The notes: generated by a model not told the origin, from the sequence alone. Shown: positions 17,967 through 27,217, counted from the stretch's first letter. The stretch is 64,000 nt of DNA from Flavobacteriales bacterium (GCA_022402535.1 JAKRSD010000012.1:62001-126000), one strand, 5' to 3'. Program-made: numbers and translations.

Positions 17967-18620
17967 ATGAGTTCTCCCGTTTTTAAAATTGCCGTAGTGG
18001 ACGACCATCCCCTTTTCCGTAAAGGAACCATGGGTTTAGTCGATTCTTTTGCCCCTGAATGTAAAGTCATCATGGAAGCCGGAAACGGCAGGGAATTATT
18101 GGATCAGATTGAAAACGGCCTTGTGCCCGATTTAATCATCAGCGACCTTACCATGCCTGTGATGGACGGTTTTGAACTGGCTGCCGAAATCAAAAAAAAA
18201 CATCCGCAAATAAAAATTCTGGTTCTATCCATGATTAACCGCGAAGAAACGGTGATTAAAATGCTCCGCTATGGCGTAAAAGGCTATTTATCGAAAGACA
18301 TTCAGGCGGATGAACTGCGGGTGGCCATACGGGCCATCATGGATCAGGGGTTTTACTATACAGATTATCTGACCGGCAGATTACTGAACGAAATTAAAAA
18401 CGCTGACAATAACCCGGCTGTTGAAATCAGCGAACGCGAACATCAATTCCTTAAGCTGGTATGTTCCGATGATTCCTACCAACAGATAGCGGACAAAATG
18501 TTTTTGAGTATAAAAACGGTGGACGGTTACCGGGCTTCTTTATTTGAAAAACTGAAAGTTAAATCCCGCACGGGACTTGCTCTTTATGCCGTAAAAACAG
18601 GCATTGTAAGTTTAGATTAA
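17967..18620 (+). CDS. NarL/FixJ-type response regulator
   Basis: 217 residues. The receiver domain is complete: Asp12-Asp13 acidic pair, phospho-acceptor Asp60 in I-I-S-D-L-T-M-P, Ser88 and Lys110 in G-Y-L-S-K-D. A LuxR-type HTH (E-I-S-E-R-E-H-Q-F-L-K-L-V, then S-I-K-T-V-D-G-Y-R) ends the protein. It lies 9 nt after the kinase gene. No histidine kinase is present in the window, so the sensor is encoded elsewhere. Its position suggests it controls the permease-ligase-kinase unit, but in Bacteroidota such regulators often act on unlinked targets. The stop overlaps the convergent methyltransferase by 4 nt. Confidence 0.92.
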   Translation: MSSPVFKIAVVDDHPLFRKGTMGLVDSFAPECKVIMEAGNGRELLDQIENGLVPDLIISDLTMPVMDGFELAAEIKKKHPQIKILVLSMINREETVIKMLRYGVKGYLSKDIQADELRVAIRAIMDQGFYYTDYLTGRLLNEIKNADNNPAVEISEREHQFLKLVCSDDSYQQIADKMFLSIKTVDGYRASLFEKLKVKSRTGLALYAVKTGIVSLD

Positions 18621-19873
18621 GCCTCCCTGCGTAAACGGGCCATATAAAATCCATCGAATCCGGTTTGGGATGGATAATGATATGCCTGTTCCAGTAACTC
18701 GTATTGCGGATGATTGGCTAAAAAAGCCTGCACCTGATTTTCGTTTTCCGAAGCAAATAGACTGCATGTGGCATACACCATAATGCCGCCAGGTTTAAGC
18801 ATTTTGCTGTAGTTTTCCAGAATTTCCTGCTGGGTTTTAACCACCCGGATAAAAAATGTGCGGTCTATTTTATACTTGGCATCCGGATTTCGGCGAAGTA
18901 CGCCGCTGCCCGTACACGGAACATCCAACAAAAGCCGGTCGGCTGAGTTTTCCATTCTTTTGATAGTTTTCATTCCTTCTATCAGCCGGGTTTCTATAAT
19001 GGAAACCCCGTTTCGTACCGCTCTATTTTTCAGTTCATTGAGTTTGTAATGCTCCACATCCATGGCAATTATTTTGCCCTTATTCTGCATAAGTGATGCC
19101 AGATGAAGCGTTTTACCACCCGCCCCGGCACAGGCATCAATTACGCGCATACCTGATTCTGCCTGCAGAAATGGCGCAATGGTTTGGGAACCGGCATCCT
19201 GCACTTCAAAATAGCCGGCTGAAAATAACGGATGACGGAATAGATTTACCTTTCCGTTCAGGCGCAATGCATCCGGATATCCGGGAATTTCTTCCACATC
19301 CAATCCTTCTCCGGCCAAAACATCCATCACATGATTAACCGTCGTTTTCAGTGTGTTAACTCTCAAAATCACAGGCGCTTTTTCGTTCATGGCCAGTAAT
19401 TCTCTTTCCCATAATTCTTCGCCGATTTCTTCCAGGGCCAGTTCATCCAGCTCTTGCGATACAGATTGTAAAATCGTTCTGGGCAGTTTGCTTCTTTTGG
19501 CTCTTTCTTCCGCCGCTTTCCGATTGAATTTGGAAAACTCATTCCATTCGGGAAGAATGTATCCTTTCAGAAAAAGAAGATTTCCGGCCAAAGCCCATAG
19601 GCCTTCCCGTTTAAATGAAAAGGAATCGCCCGTAAACCAAACCAGATAATTCCAATGGCGTACGGCATCATACACCATTTCGGCTATAAAAGCCCTGTCG
19701 TCGGCACCGGCTTTTTTATTGGCTTTGAAATAGCGTTCCAGGGCTTTATCTGCGTATTCTTTTTTGCCCATCACCTCATCCAGAATCCGGACAACTGCTT
19801 CCACACGGGCGGGATATATTTTTTGCTTGATTCCGGCCTGTAAGGTAATTGCCGGATGCGTATTTTCATTCAT
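18617..19873 (-). CDS. RsmB/NOP-family RNA (cytosine-5) methyltransferase
   Basis: 418 residues. An N-terminal helical region is followed by the NOP2/Sun fold: A-C-A-G-A-G-G-K-T-L-H (SAM motif I), A-M-D-V-E (motif II), L-L-L-D-V-P-C-T-G-S-G-V-L-R-R-N-P-D with the motif IV Pro-Cys, and Y-A-T-C-S-L-F-A-S-E-N-E with the catalytic motif VI Thr-Cys. It methylates C5 of a cytosine in RNA, probably 16S rRNA as RsmB does; the target position cannot be read. Its ATG at 19873 shares one base with the stop of the upstream response regulator. Confidence 0.9.
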   Translation of the reverse strand: MNENTHPAITLQAGIKQKIYPARVEAVVRILDEVMGKKEYADKALERYFKANKKAGADDRAFIAEMVYDAVRHWNYLVWFTGDSFSFKREGLWALAGNLLFLKGYILPEWNEFSKFNRKAAEERAKRSKLPRTILQSVSQELDELALEEIGEELWERELLAMNEKAPVILRVNTLKTTVNHVMDVLAGEGLDVEEIPGYPDALRLNGKVNLFRHPLFSAGYFEVQDAGSQTIAPFLQAESGMRVIDACAGAGGKTLHLASLMQNKGKIIAMDVEHYKLNELKNRAVRNGVSIIETRLIEGMKTIKRMENSADRLLLDVPCTGSGVLRRNPDAKYKIDRTFFIRVVKTQQEILENYSKMLKPGGIMVYATCSLFASENENQVQAFLANHPQYELLEQAYHYPSQTGFDGFYMARLRREA

Positions 19874-20583
19874 TATTGAAGAGACTCCTGTTTCATAAAT
19901 CCTTTACTCATGGCGTAGTTGAGCAGTTCTGTGGCATTTTTACAGGATAACTTTTTAAGTATATTTTTTCGATGGGTATAGATGGTATGAATGCTCAGAA
20001 AAAGTTCATCGGCCATTTCCTGGGCGGTTTTACCTTTCACTACCAGTTTCAGAATTTCTTTTTCTCTTTCGGAAAGGTTTCCAAAATGATCTTTAACCTC
20101 CTGCGCCGTGGGCATTCCTCGTTGAGGCATTCCCTGCCCTCCTTCTCGGTTACCGTATGTCATGGCAATCAGCGCTTCCACAATTTTCGGACTGAAAAAC
20201 TTGGTTCCGTCGGCCGTTTTTCTGATGGCATCGGTGATTTCCTGCTTTTCACTTTCAATGGTTATAAAACCCGTGATATTGAGTTTGTGGATGCGGTAAA
20301 TGGTTTCTTTATCGCTATCGGAAATTACCAGCACTTTGCATTTTGAGAATAATTCCGAGGTACGTTCCATATTTTCTTCCAGAAAATAATCGCCGAAGTT
20401 TTTATCCACAATGAGTACATCAAAATGTTTCATGGACGATAATGCAGCCAGTTCATCTATGCTGTGAATTGTACCTGCAGGCTCAAAGTCAGGATTCTCA
20501 CGTATTAGATTCAGTAATCCCTGCTTTACGAGATACTGCGTTTCCGAGAGCATGATTCGAATATTTTTCTTGGGTAGAACCAT
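19873..20583 (-). CDS. LuxR-type regulator with degenerate receiver domain
   Basis: 236 residues. The N-terminal domain has the receiver fold length and the acceptor-like Asp60 in V-L-I-V-D-K-N-F, but the acidic pair is replaced by Ser13-Glu14 (I-M-L-S-E-T-Q) and the conserved Lys is missing (G-F-I-T-I-E near 105-110). Phosphorylation-dependent switching is therefore doubtful. The C-terminal HTH is intact (N-L-S-E-R-E-K-E-I-L-K-L-V and S-I-H-T-I-Y-T-H-R-K-N-I-L). A TACTTTTG box at 20592-20599 gives it its own promoter 8 nt before the ATG. It shares one base with the RNA methyltransferase gene, suggesting coupled translation. Confidence 0.88.
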   Translation of the reverse strand: MVLPKKNIRIMLSETQYLVKQGLLNLIRENPDFEPAGTIHSIDELAALSSMKHFDVLIVDKNFGDYFLEENMERTSELFSKCKVLVISDSDKETIYRIHKLNITGFITIESEKQEITDAIRKTADGTKFFSPKIVEALIAMTYGNREGGQGMPQRGMPTAQEVKDHFGNLSEREKEILKLVVKGKTAQEMADELFLSIHTIYTHRKNILKKLSCKNATELLNYAMSKGFMKQESLQ

Positions 20584-20591
20584 TTGAACGG

Positions 20592-20599
20592 CAAAAGTA
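20592..20599 (-). promoter_or_regulatory. -7 box TACTTTTG for the degenerate regulator
   Basis: Exact TAnnTTTG on the minus strand, 8 nt before the ATG at 20583. It separates this unit from the epimerase gene upstream. Confidence 0.5.
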
Positions 20600-20683
20600 T
20601 AACATTAAAACCTTCTTCTGTAAAAAAGTTTTACGAATGAATGAACGACAAATGAGATGAATTGTTGAAGATTTTCAGGATTA

Positions 20684-21088
20684 TCATCTGATTTCCTGAC
20701 AAAGTTCGATGAGCACACCGCCGGAGGATTTGGGATGAACAAAGCAGATAAGTTTGTTGTCGGCTCCTTTTTTAGGCTGTTCGGACAACAGCACAAAACC
20801 TTCTTTTTTCAAGCGCTCCATTTCAGCATGAATGTCTTCAACATCAAAGGCCACATGGTGGATTCCTTCACCTTTTTTTTCGATGAATTTGGCAATGGTG
20901 CCCGATTCATCCAGGGAGCATAATAATTCAATTTTGTTTTCTCCCGATTTGAAAAATGACGTAATCACCCCTTCAGATTCCACCATTTCGCGTTTATAGG
21001 GAGCAGAACCTAACAAACGGGTATAAAGCGGTTCCGCTTCATCCATATTTTTTACCGCGATTCCCAGATGCTCTATTTTACCAAACAT
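20684..21088 (-). CDS. mce: Methylmalonyl-CoA epimerase
   Basis: 134 residues, the usual length for this vicinal-oxygen-chelate enzyme. It begins with K-I-E-H-L-G-I-A-V, continues with N-K-I-E-L-L and H-H-V-A-F-D-V, and ends V-L-I-E-L-C-Q: the histidine and glutamate metal ligands of the two VOC modules are in place. It interconverts (R)- and (S)-methylmalonyl-CoA in propionate metabolism; methylmalonyl-CoA mutase is not in the window. It starts 7 nt after the stop of a secreted protease gene, so the two probably share a transcript despite unrelated roles. Confidence 0.93.
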   Translation of the reverse strand: MFGKIEHLGIAVKNMDEAEPLYTRLLGSAPYKREMVESEGVITSFFKSGENKIELLCSLDESGTIAKFIEKKGEGIHHVAFDVEDIHAEMERLKKEGFVLLSEQPKKGADNKLICFVHPKSSGGVLIELCQEIR

Positions 21089-21095
21089 AACTCCG

Positions 21096-23192
21096 TTATT
21101 CGGTTATTACAATCTTGAAGGTTTTACGGGCATTTCCGTACTCAATTACCGATTGATACACCCCCGAACTGAGACCGGATGAATGAACTGGTACCGTATG
21201 AATATTTCCTCCCGTAAAAATGTTCTGATATACCCTTCTACCGCTTATATCATACAGTGAAATATTCACTGACTCTGCCGTTATGGAGGTTAAATCGAAA
21301 TTCAATACGTCTGAAACCGGATTAGGATAAACCCGCACGGTAGAGAGTTCTTCCGTTTCGGTAATGGATGAAAGTCCCATGATGTTTATATCATCCAGAT
21401 AAAAATCATTTCCGCCTCCTGTTGTATAAACAAATTTCACCCGGAAATTTTCAGATTGGGCAAACAGTTCCGGTACACTCAATTCCCATTCCTGCCACAT
21501 GGATTCATAAATCGGATTAATGGGTATGGATGTGGGGGCAATGGATGCGAGTGCTTCGCCGGTTTTGGAATAGCGAAGAATCCACGTATTGCCGCAGTTA
21601 GGAGAAAAATACACTTTTAAATTATCAGAAGATGAGCCAATTTTAGTGGCAAAAGCAGTTTTAAAACGGAAACGGGGTGTGGCAATTTGTGTTAAATCAT
21701 ATACAGGACTAATCAACTCATGTTTCAATAAGTCGGGAGAGTTTTGACTGTTGGCGATAAATAAGCTGTTGTTTCCTGATGACAATGTTTTTTCTTCCCA
21801 GGCGAACCCATAATTCAGGTTTACGGCAGTCCAACGACCGGCTAACGGATTCTGATCCATGTTATCATAAAACATCCAACTGGAAAAATCGGGTAACGAA
21901 GAAACCCTGATGTAGCTGTTCTTTTGAGCCGTTACATTACCGGCTGCATTGGTCACCACAAGCGAAACCGAATAAATACCCGGCGTCGTAAACGTGAATC
22001 TGGGATTGGGCTCATTTGAAAGAAGTGTTTCCGGCCCTGTAATTTCCCATGTATACACATCGGGAGTACCGTTTTCGGTCATATCAAAAAATCGGATACT
22101 GTCTCCGGCACAGATAGCCGTTTTATCTGAAGTGAAATTAGGCTGAAGCACACAGGCCTGCGCCTGAAAACCATTGGAAGTACCTGTGGCCAGATTATTT
22201 TGGGAAGTAACCAATTGCCCCACAAACGTATTTTGAAACACGGCATCACTACGGCTCTTTTGTCCTTTGGTGAACATATTCTGGCAGAAATTCTGGTTGT
22301 AACTCATGTAGTTTTCTACCATATCCGGTGCATCATTCGAATAAACAGAAGGTCCTGAATTATCATTATTACAGCTGTTTAAAGCAAAACTACAGGCATA
22401 GGTTGCCGATGCCGTAGGCGGAGTATCACACACACGATCTCCTGTATTGGCGCAACTTCCGCCGCAACCGCTTTGAAATGTGTGGTAAAGTTCAAGACAA
22501 TGCCCTACTTCATGGGTCAGTGTTCGGCCATCTTTACCTTGTGCCGTGCCGATGCTTCCCATGTATTTATTATCCATCACTACTCCGTAGTTATTACTCA
22601 TTCCCCAGGAAGGAAAATAGGCATATCCGATTACTCCGCTCACATCATCTAATGAAATTCGGCCCACAACCCAGATATTGAAATATTTATTCACGGGCCA
22701 AGGTGTAATTCCACCGGTAGAATTATCTTTCACCATATCATCCGCATTGTATGAAATGGGAGAAAACGTGCGGGTGATACCATCTGTGCAATTTCCCTGC
22801 GGATCTATTTTAGCCAGTCTGAATTCTACATTAAAATCGGCGGCATACGGCTTAAAAACAGGCCGGATATTGGATGTATCGGAATTGATAAGTCTTAAAT
22901 CCTCATTTAGAATCCGCAGAGCATCTTCTATCTGTGCGGTTGAAATATTTTCGGGTCCACCTTTATGAATCACATGAACGACGGTAGGTATTATCAACGT
23001 GTTTCTTTCAGTACCCGGTTCAAAAGAAGCCACCCGAATCATTTCGGCCATTTGCTCTCTGAAGGCAAGCCTTTCAGGATGCTGTTCGCCAAAACGTTGA
23101 TTTATATAATCCGTTCCGCAACCATCGGTTTGAGCTATACTAAACAATGGAAAACAAATGGGCAATACAATGGCAATGACTCTTTTGAACAT
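21096..23192 (-). CDS. Secreted M43 (pappalysin) metalloprotease with PKD domain and T9SS signal
   Basis: 698 residues. Signal peptide about residues 1-20 (ending F-S-I-A-Q). The catalytic zinc motif is H-E-V-G-H at 227-231 with the third ligand His237, followed by a Cys-rich segment and a Met-turn-like N-Y-M-S-Y typical of M43B. A PKD-like domain (Y-T-W-E-I-T-G and T-F-T-T-P-G-I-Y-S-V) lies near residues 350-430, then a jelly-roll-like region and a C-terminal T9SS sorting domain (Y-P-N-P-V-S-D-V-L). It is expected on the cell surface or in the medium. A paralogue of identical length lies 10 nt upstream. Confidence 0.92.
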   Translation of the reverse strand: MFKRVIAIVLPICFPLFSIAQTDGCGTDYINQRFGEQHPERLAFREQMAEMIRVASFEPGTERNTLIIPTVVHVIHKGGPENISTAQIEDALRILNEDLRLINSDTSNIRPVFKPYAADFNVEFRLAKIDPQGNCTDGITRTFSPISYNADDMVKDNSTGGITPWPVNKYFNIWVVGRISLDDVSGVIGYAYFPSWGMSNNYGVVMDNKYMGSIGTAQGKDGRTLTHEVGHCLELYHTFQSGCGGSCANTGDRVCDTPPTASATYACSFALNSCNNDNSGPSVYSNDAPDMVENYMSYNQNFCQNMFTKGQKSRSDAVFQNTFVGQLVTSQNNLATGTSNGFQAQACVLQPNFTSDKTAICAGDSIRFFDMTENGTPDVYTWEITGPETLLSNEPNPRFTFTTPGIYSVSLVVTNAAGNVTAQKNSYIRVSSLPDFSSWMFYDNMDQNPLAGRWTAVNLNYGFAWEEKTLSSGNNSLFIANSQNSPDLLKHELISPVYDLTQIATPRFRFKTAFATKIGSSSDNLKVYFSPNCGNTWILRYSKTGEALASIAPTSIPINPIYESMWQEWELSVPELFAQSENFRVKFVYTTGGGNDFYLDDINIMGLSSITETEELSTVRVYPNPVSDVLNFDLTSITAESVNISLYDISGRRVYQNIFTGGNIHTVPVHSSGLSSGVYQSVIEYGNARKTFKIVITE

Positions 23193-23202
23193 CTGAATAA
23201 TC

Positions 23203-25299
23203 TTAGCGTACGATTAATTTACGGGTACCGGCAAACGTACCTTTCTCGCTGCGGATGAAATAAATACCCGAACCTAAAGTTGACACATCAGCGCGGATTG
23301 TATTTACGGTTCCTTGTAAAGAAAGCGACTGAACCACTCTTCCCGCTGCATCATAAATCAATAGGTTATCATCAAATGAAATGGAATTTTCTGAAGCAAA
23401 AGTGATATCCACATAGTCATCAGCGGGATTTGGGAAAATTTCCCAAGTGGCCGATTGGGCATCCCAATTTTCAACAGAGCTGACACCGGCAATATTTACA
23501 TCATCCAAATAAAAATTGTTCCCTCCGCCTGTGGTGAACTCAAATTTGAACATGGCTCTGGTTGATGAAGCAAATGTTGACGATAAACTAAATTCTTTTT
23601 CAACCCACTGTGAAGCGTTCGGTACAAACGAAGCATTGGTTACTGGAGCGGTAACCATATTCGCATTGGTAATAAATGGTGTCAGCTGAAGCCAAGAAGT
23701 GCCACAATTGGTAGAGATATATACCCGCAGACGGTCCGTGTTATCTGTTGCGCGGTTGGTGTAAGCATATTTAAAACGCAGTTTGGGTGAGTTGATTTGG
23801 GATAAATCATAAGTAGGACTTATTAAATCGTACACTTCATAACCGGTTTTGCTTAAGAAATTACGAACAGAATATGATTTCGTGCCGCTGCTTCCGGCTA
23901 AAGAACTGGGCTGCCATCCCGAAGCATCATCATCATTTACGGTAAACCACCCGTTTGTGTTTACGTTTCCTTCAAAATCTTCGAAGAAACCATTAGAAAA
24001 ACTCATGGCCTCGGTTGGATTCACGCGAACATAGCCTATTTTGTTTTTGAAATTAGAACCTTCCGTATTAGCCACATTTAAAGAAACATTATACAATCCG
24101 GGAGTATCAAAAGTAACAGAAGGGTTTTGATCATTGGAAGTCACTGTGGTAACACCATCGGTTGTATTGGCAAAAGTCCATGTCCAAGTGTCAGGTACTC
24201 CATTGTAAGAAAGGTCTTGAAAAACAATTGGACTTCCCACGCAAGCTACCCTAACAGCCCCGTTGAAATCGGCAACTGGAGCACAAAGCGTGTCTGAGAA
24301 ACCATCATTCACCCCGGTAAAATTCAGATTATTGGTTGTCCACAAATTATTACGCTGTGCCGTACTTGAGTTCGATGCATTAATCATACGATTAGCCTGA
24401 CCCACGGTAAACATGATAGGACAGGCTGAATAATCCATAATATTCTGAATGTTATCTAACGAAGAACAGGTGTTTTGGGCAGTGTTACAACTTTGATTTC
24501 CCACCCCGATGGTATTGGGCGTATCACTTACCCCATCGTCGCCATTACAGTTGTTTGCCAAACCGGGGGTATTACTTGATCCCCAGGTATGCTGTAGGTT
24601 AAACCAATGCCCCACTTCGTGCGATAAAGTTCTGCGGGCCAAAGCGCCTCCGGTTGAAGTTCCTATGCCCCCAAACTGACGATTAACTAAAATAATACCA
24701 TCCGTAGCAGTAAGCCAATTAGCAGTTCCTGGTGTGTAGGTGTACCCCCCTGCTCCATTTTCCAGTTTTTGCACCACCCAAACATTTAAATAGCGGTTAC
24801 GAGGCCAAATATTCCTATATACTGTTTTGGCATCTTCATTGGCGTTAAATGTATGAGTAGTTACTGTGCGGGTTATTCCATTAGTACAATTTCCATTGGG
24901 GTCTTTTCTGGCTAAACGAAATTCAAACTGTACATCGCCCTGAATGGGTTTAAATGCCGATGCAATATTAGCCGTATCGGGTTGTCTTTTTTGAAAATCT
25001 TCATTCAAAATACGGATAGCATCGTGTACCTGTGCATCACTGATATTTTCATTTCCGTAATTATGCAAAATATGAACAACCACCGGAATAACTTTAACCG
25101 CACGCTCATTTCCTGAGCTTTCCGATTCTTCTTCTCCTGCTTCCGTTGCGGCCAGTTGAAGTTCCAGTTCATAGAGTCCCGGATATTTAGCCCGGGCCGC
25201 TTCCGTGGCCTGAATCAATCCACAGGGCAATGCCTGTTCTTGTGCGTTTAATGTGATTGTTGCCAAAAAAGTGGCAAGTGCAAGGACAATCTTCTTCAT
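23203..25299 (-). CDS. Secreted M43 (pappalysin) metalloprotease with PKD domain and T9SS signal, paralogue
   Basis: 698 residues with the same architecture as its downstream neighbour: signal peptide to about residue 20 (T-L-N-A-Q), zinc motif H-E-V-G-H at exactly 227-231 plus His237, Met-turn N-I-M-D-Y-S, PKD-like segment (T-W-T-W-T-F and T-F-D-T-P-G-L-Y-N-V), a conserved T-G-G-G-N-N-F-Y-L-D-D-V-N-I-A-G stretch, and a T9SS C-terminal domain (F-P-N-P-A-D-D-Y-V). Identical total length and identical motif positions point to an old tandem duplication. An acidic propeptide stretch rich in Glu lies near residues 52-62. It begins 23 nt after the TrkA-type gene. Confidence 0.92.
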   Translation of the reverse strand: MKKIVLALATFLATITLNAQEQALPCGLIQATEAARAKYPGLYELELQLAATEAGEEESESSGNERAVKVIPVVVHILHNYGNENISDAQVHDAIRILNEDFQKRQPDTANIASAFKPIQGDVQFEFRLARKDPNGNCTNGITRTVTTHTFNANEDAKTVYRNIWPRNRYLNVWVVQKLENGAGGYTYTPGTANWLTATDGIILVNRQFGGIGTSTGGALARRTLSHEVGHWFNLQHTWGSSNTPGLANNCNGDDGVSDTPNTIGVGNQSCNTAQNTCSSLDNIQNIMDYSACPIMFTVGQANRMINASNSSTAQRNNLWTTNNLNFTGVNDGFSDTLCAPVADFNGAVRVACVGSPIVFQDLSYNGVPDTWTWTFANTTDGVTTVTSNDQNPSVTFDTPGLYNVSLNVANTEGSNFKNKIGYVRVNPTEAMSFSNGFFEDFEGNVNTNGWFTVNDDDASGWQPSSLAGSSGTKSYSVRNFLSKTGYEVYDLISPTYDLSQINSPKLRFKYAYTNRATDNTDRLRVYISTNCGTSWLQLTPFITNANMVTAPVTNASFVPNASQWVEKEFSLSSTFASSTRAMFKFEFTTGGGNNFYLDDVNIAGVSSVENWDAQSATWEIFPNPADDYVDITFASENSISFDDNLLIYDAAGRVVQSLSLQGTVNTIRADVSTLGSGIYFIRSEKGTFAGTRKLIVR

Positions 25300-25322
25300 C
25301 TTTCTTTTTGTATTTCAGTCTT

Positions 25323-26018
25323 TTATTGATTTATTTCTATAAAGCGCTCTATGTCTTTTACGGTACCGAATACAATAATGGTATCCGTAGGCAGAATCAC
25401 CGTATCTGAGGCGGGTACACCCAGAATATGAATTTCTTTCACGGTTTGTCCGCTTATGGTTTTCTCAAATTCTCTTTTAAGTGTAATGAGATTCAGTTTA
25501 TAACGATTGCGAAGGTCTATATCCGTAAGTGTACGGTTGGCTATTGCCGGTGGCGTTTTGAGTTCGGCAATTTCGTACCCGTCGGGCAATTCAATAAAAG
25601 AAACCAGACTTGGATTTAATAAACGCTCTGCGACGATGCGCCCAACCTCCAACTCAGGAGAGAGAACTTCATGAATACCCATTTTTTCCAAAATCAGTCG
25701 CTGTTGCGGATTATTGGCACGGGCAATCACTTTTTTCACACCTAATTCCATACATTTTACAGAAGTAAGCAGAAGGGCTTCAAAATTCTCTCCGATGGCC
25801 ACAATGGCTACATCTACATCGCTGATGTTTTGAACCTGCAGGGCTTTTTTATCCGTAGAATCCATGGTAACGGCAAAAGCCACTTCATCTTTAATGGCTT
25901 CAATATGACTTTCGTCATTATCAATGGCTAACACTTCCGCTCCACGCTCAGCTAATGCCCGGGCGATTGAGCTTCCAAATGTACCTAAACCGATTACAGC
26001 AAATTTCCCCTCTATCAC
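25323..26018 (-). CDS. TrkA/KtrA-type potassium channel regulatory (RCK) protein
   Basis: 231 residues: an RCK_N Rossmann domain with V-I-G-L-G-T-F-G-S and the acidic A-I-D-N-D at the end of strand 2, then an RCK_C domain (about 145-231). This is the KtrA layout, a cytosolic ring that gates KtrB-type K+ transporters in response to nucleotides. No KtrB/TrkH gene is within the window, so the partner is elsewhere. The only start that keeps the first strand is GTG at 26018. A loose TAACTTTA box lies about 20 nt upstream. It heads the run trkA-M43-M43-mce. Confidence 0.88.
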   Translation of the reverse strand: MIEGKFAVIGLGTFGSSIARALAERGAEVLAIDNDESHIEAIKDEVAFAVTMDSTDKKALQVQNISDVDVAIVAIGENFEALLLTSVKCMELGVKKVIARANNPQQRLILEKMGIHEVLSPELEVGRIVAERLLNPSLVSFIELPDGYEIAELKTPPAIANRTLTDIDLRNRYKLNLITLKREFEKTISGQTVKEIHILGVPASDTVILPTDTIIVFGTVKDIERFIEINQ

Positions 26019-26051
26019 AATATGAACCTCTTATAAAGTAAAGTTACGAAT

Positions 26052-27197
26052 TTAAATTTTGTTCAGCGCCTTATTCAAATCGTCTATCAGGTCTTCCGCA
26101 TCTTCAATACCTACCGATAATCGGATAAGAGAATCTACCACTCCCGTTTTTTCACGCTCCTCTTTCGGTATGGAAGCATGGGTCATTGTGGCCGGATGAC
26201 CGATCAGCGACTCCACTCCCCCCAAAGATTCGGCCAATGTAAACAGATGTGTATTGGACAACATTTTTACCGCGGCCTCTGTCGTATTGTTTTTAAGCGT
26301 GAAGGAAATCATGCCGCCGAAAGCTTTCATTTGTTTTTTAGCCACTTCGTGCCCTGGATGAGAAGGTATTCCGGGGTAATATATTTTATCAATGGCAGGA
26401 TGACTTTGAAGAAACGCAACCACTTTCTCTGCATTTTCACAATGCCGTTCCATGCGCAGGTGAAGGGTTTTAATCCCTCTGAGTACCAGAAAACAATCCT
26501 GAGGACCCGGTACGGCACCCGTGGCATTCTGATTAAATGCAATCTGTTCGGCCAGGGTATCATCATTCACAATTAATCCACCCATGACCGTATCGCTGTG
26601 ACCGCCAAGGTATTTGGTGATGGAATGCATCACCAGATCAGCGCCCAAATTAAGAGGATTTTGCAGGTAAGGCGAAGCGAATGTATTGTCCACCGCTACT
26701 TTAACACCATGTTTATGCGCAAGTCGGCAAATTGCCTCAATGTCTGTAATATTCAACGTGGGATTTGTAGGGGTTTCTACCCAAATCCATTTTGTTTTTT
26801 CGTTGATTAGCGATTCCACGGCTCCAAAATCGGCCAGATTCACAAAATGAAAACCGACTCCGAAGCGGGCATACGTTTTAGTAAACAGACGATATGTACC
26901 TCCATACAAATCATTGGTTGAAATCACTTCGTCGCCCGGTTGAAGCATTTTCAACACGGTGTCAATGGCTCCCATACCGCTGCTGAAAACAAAAGCATGT
27001 TTTCCATTTTCTAAAGCGGAAAGCGCTTCATGAAGTTTAGTTCGGGTGGGATTATGTGTTCTGGAGTATTCGTATCCTTTATGATCTCCGGGAGAAGCCT
27101 GTGCGTAAGTGGAAGTCTGATAAATCGGGGTCATCACTGCGCCGGTCTGTGCATCGGGTTCTGCCCCCGCATGAACCGCTTTGGTAGCAAATTTCAT
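26052..27197 (-). CDS. metB: Cystathionine gamma-synthase (Cys/Met metabolism PLP enzyme)
   Basis: 381 residues, typical for the family. A-V-H-A-G-A-E-P-D opens the protein; Y-E-Y-S-R-T-H-N-P-T-R and S-S-G-M-G-A-I contribute to the cofactor and substrate site; the PLP lysine lies in S-I-T-K-Y-L-G-G-H-S-D. The C-terminal S-L-G-G-V-E-S-L-I-G-H-P is shared by cystathionine gamma-synthases and gamma-lyases, so metC/lyase activity cannot be excluded. It has its own consensus promoter at 27218-27251 and is 33 nt from the downstream TrkA gene. Confidence 0.9.
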   Translation of the reverse strand: MKFATKAVHAGAEPDAQTGAVMTPIYQTSTYAQASPGDHKGYEYSRTHNPTRTKLHEALSALENGKHAFVFSSGMGAIDTVLKMLQPGDEVISTNDLYGGTYRLFTKTYARFGVGFHFVNLADFGAVESLINEKTKWIWVETPTNPTLNITDIEAICRLAHKHGVKVAVDNTFASPYLQNPLNLGADLVMHSITKYLGGHSDTVMGGLIVNDDTLAEQIAFNQNATGAVPGPQDCFLVLRGIKTLHLRMERHCENAEKVVAFLQSHPAIDKIYYPGIPSHPGHEVAKKQMKAFGGMISFTLKNNTTEAAVKMLSNTHLFTLAESLGGVESLIGHPATMTHASIPKEEREKTGVVDSLIRLSVGIEDAEDLIDDLNKALNKI

Positions 27198-27217
27198 TTT
27201 AATTACTCAAATTTTCT

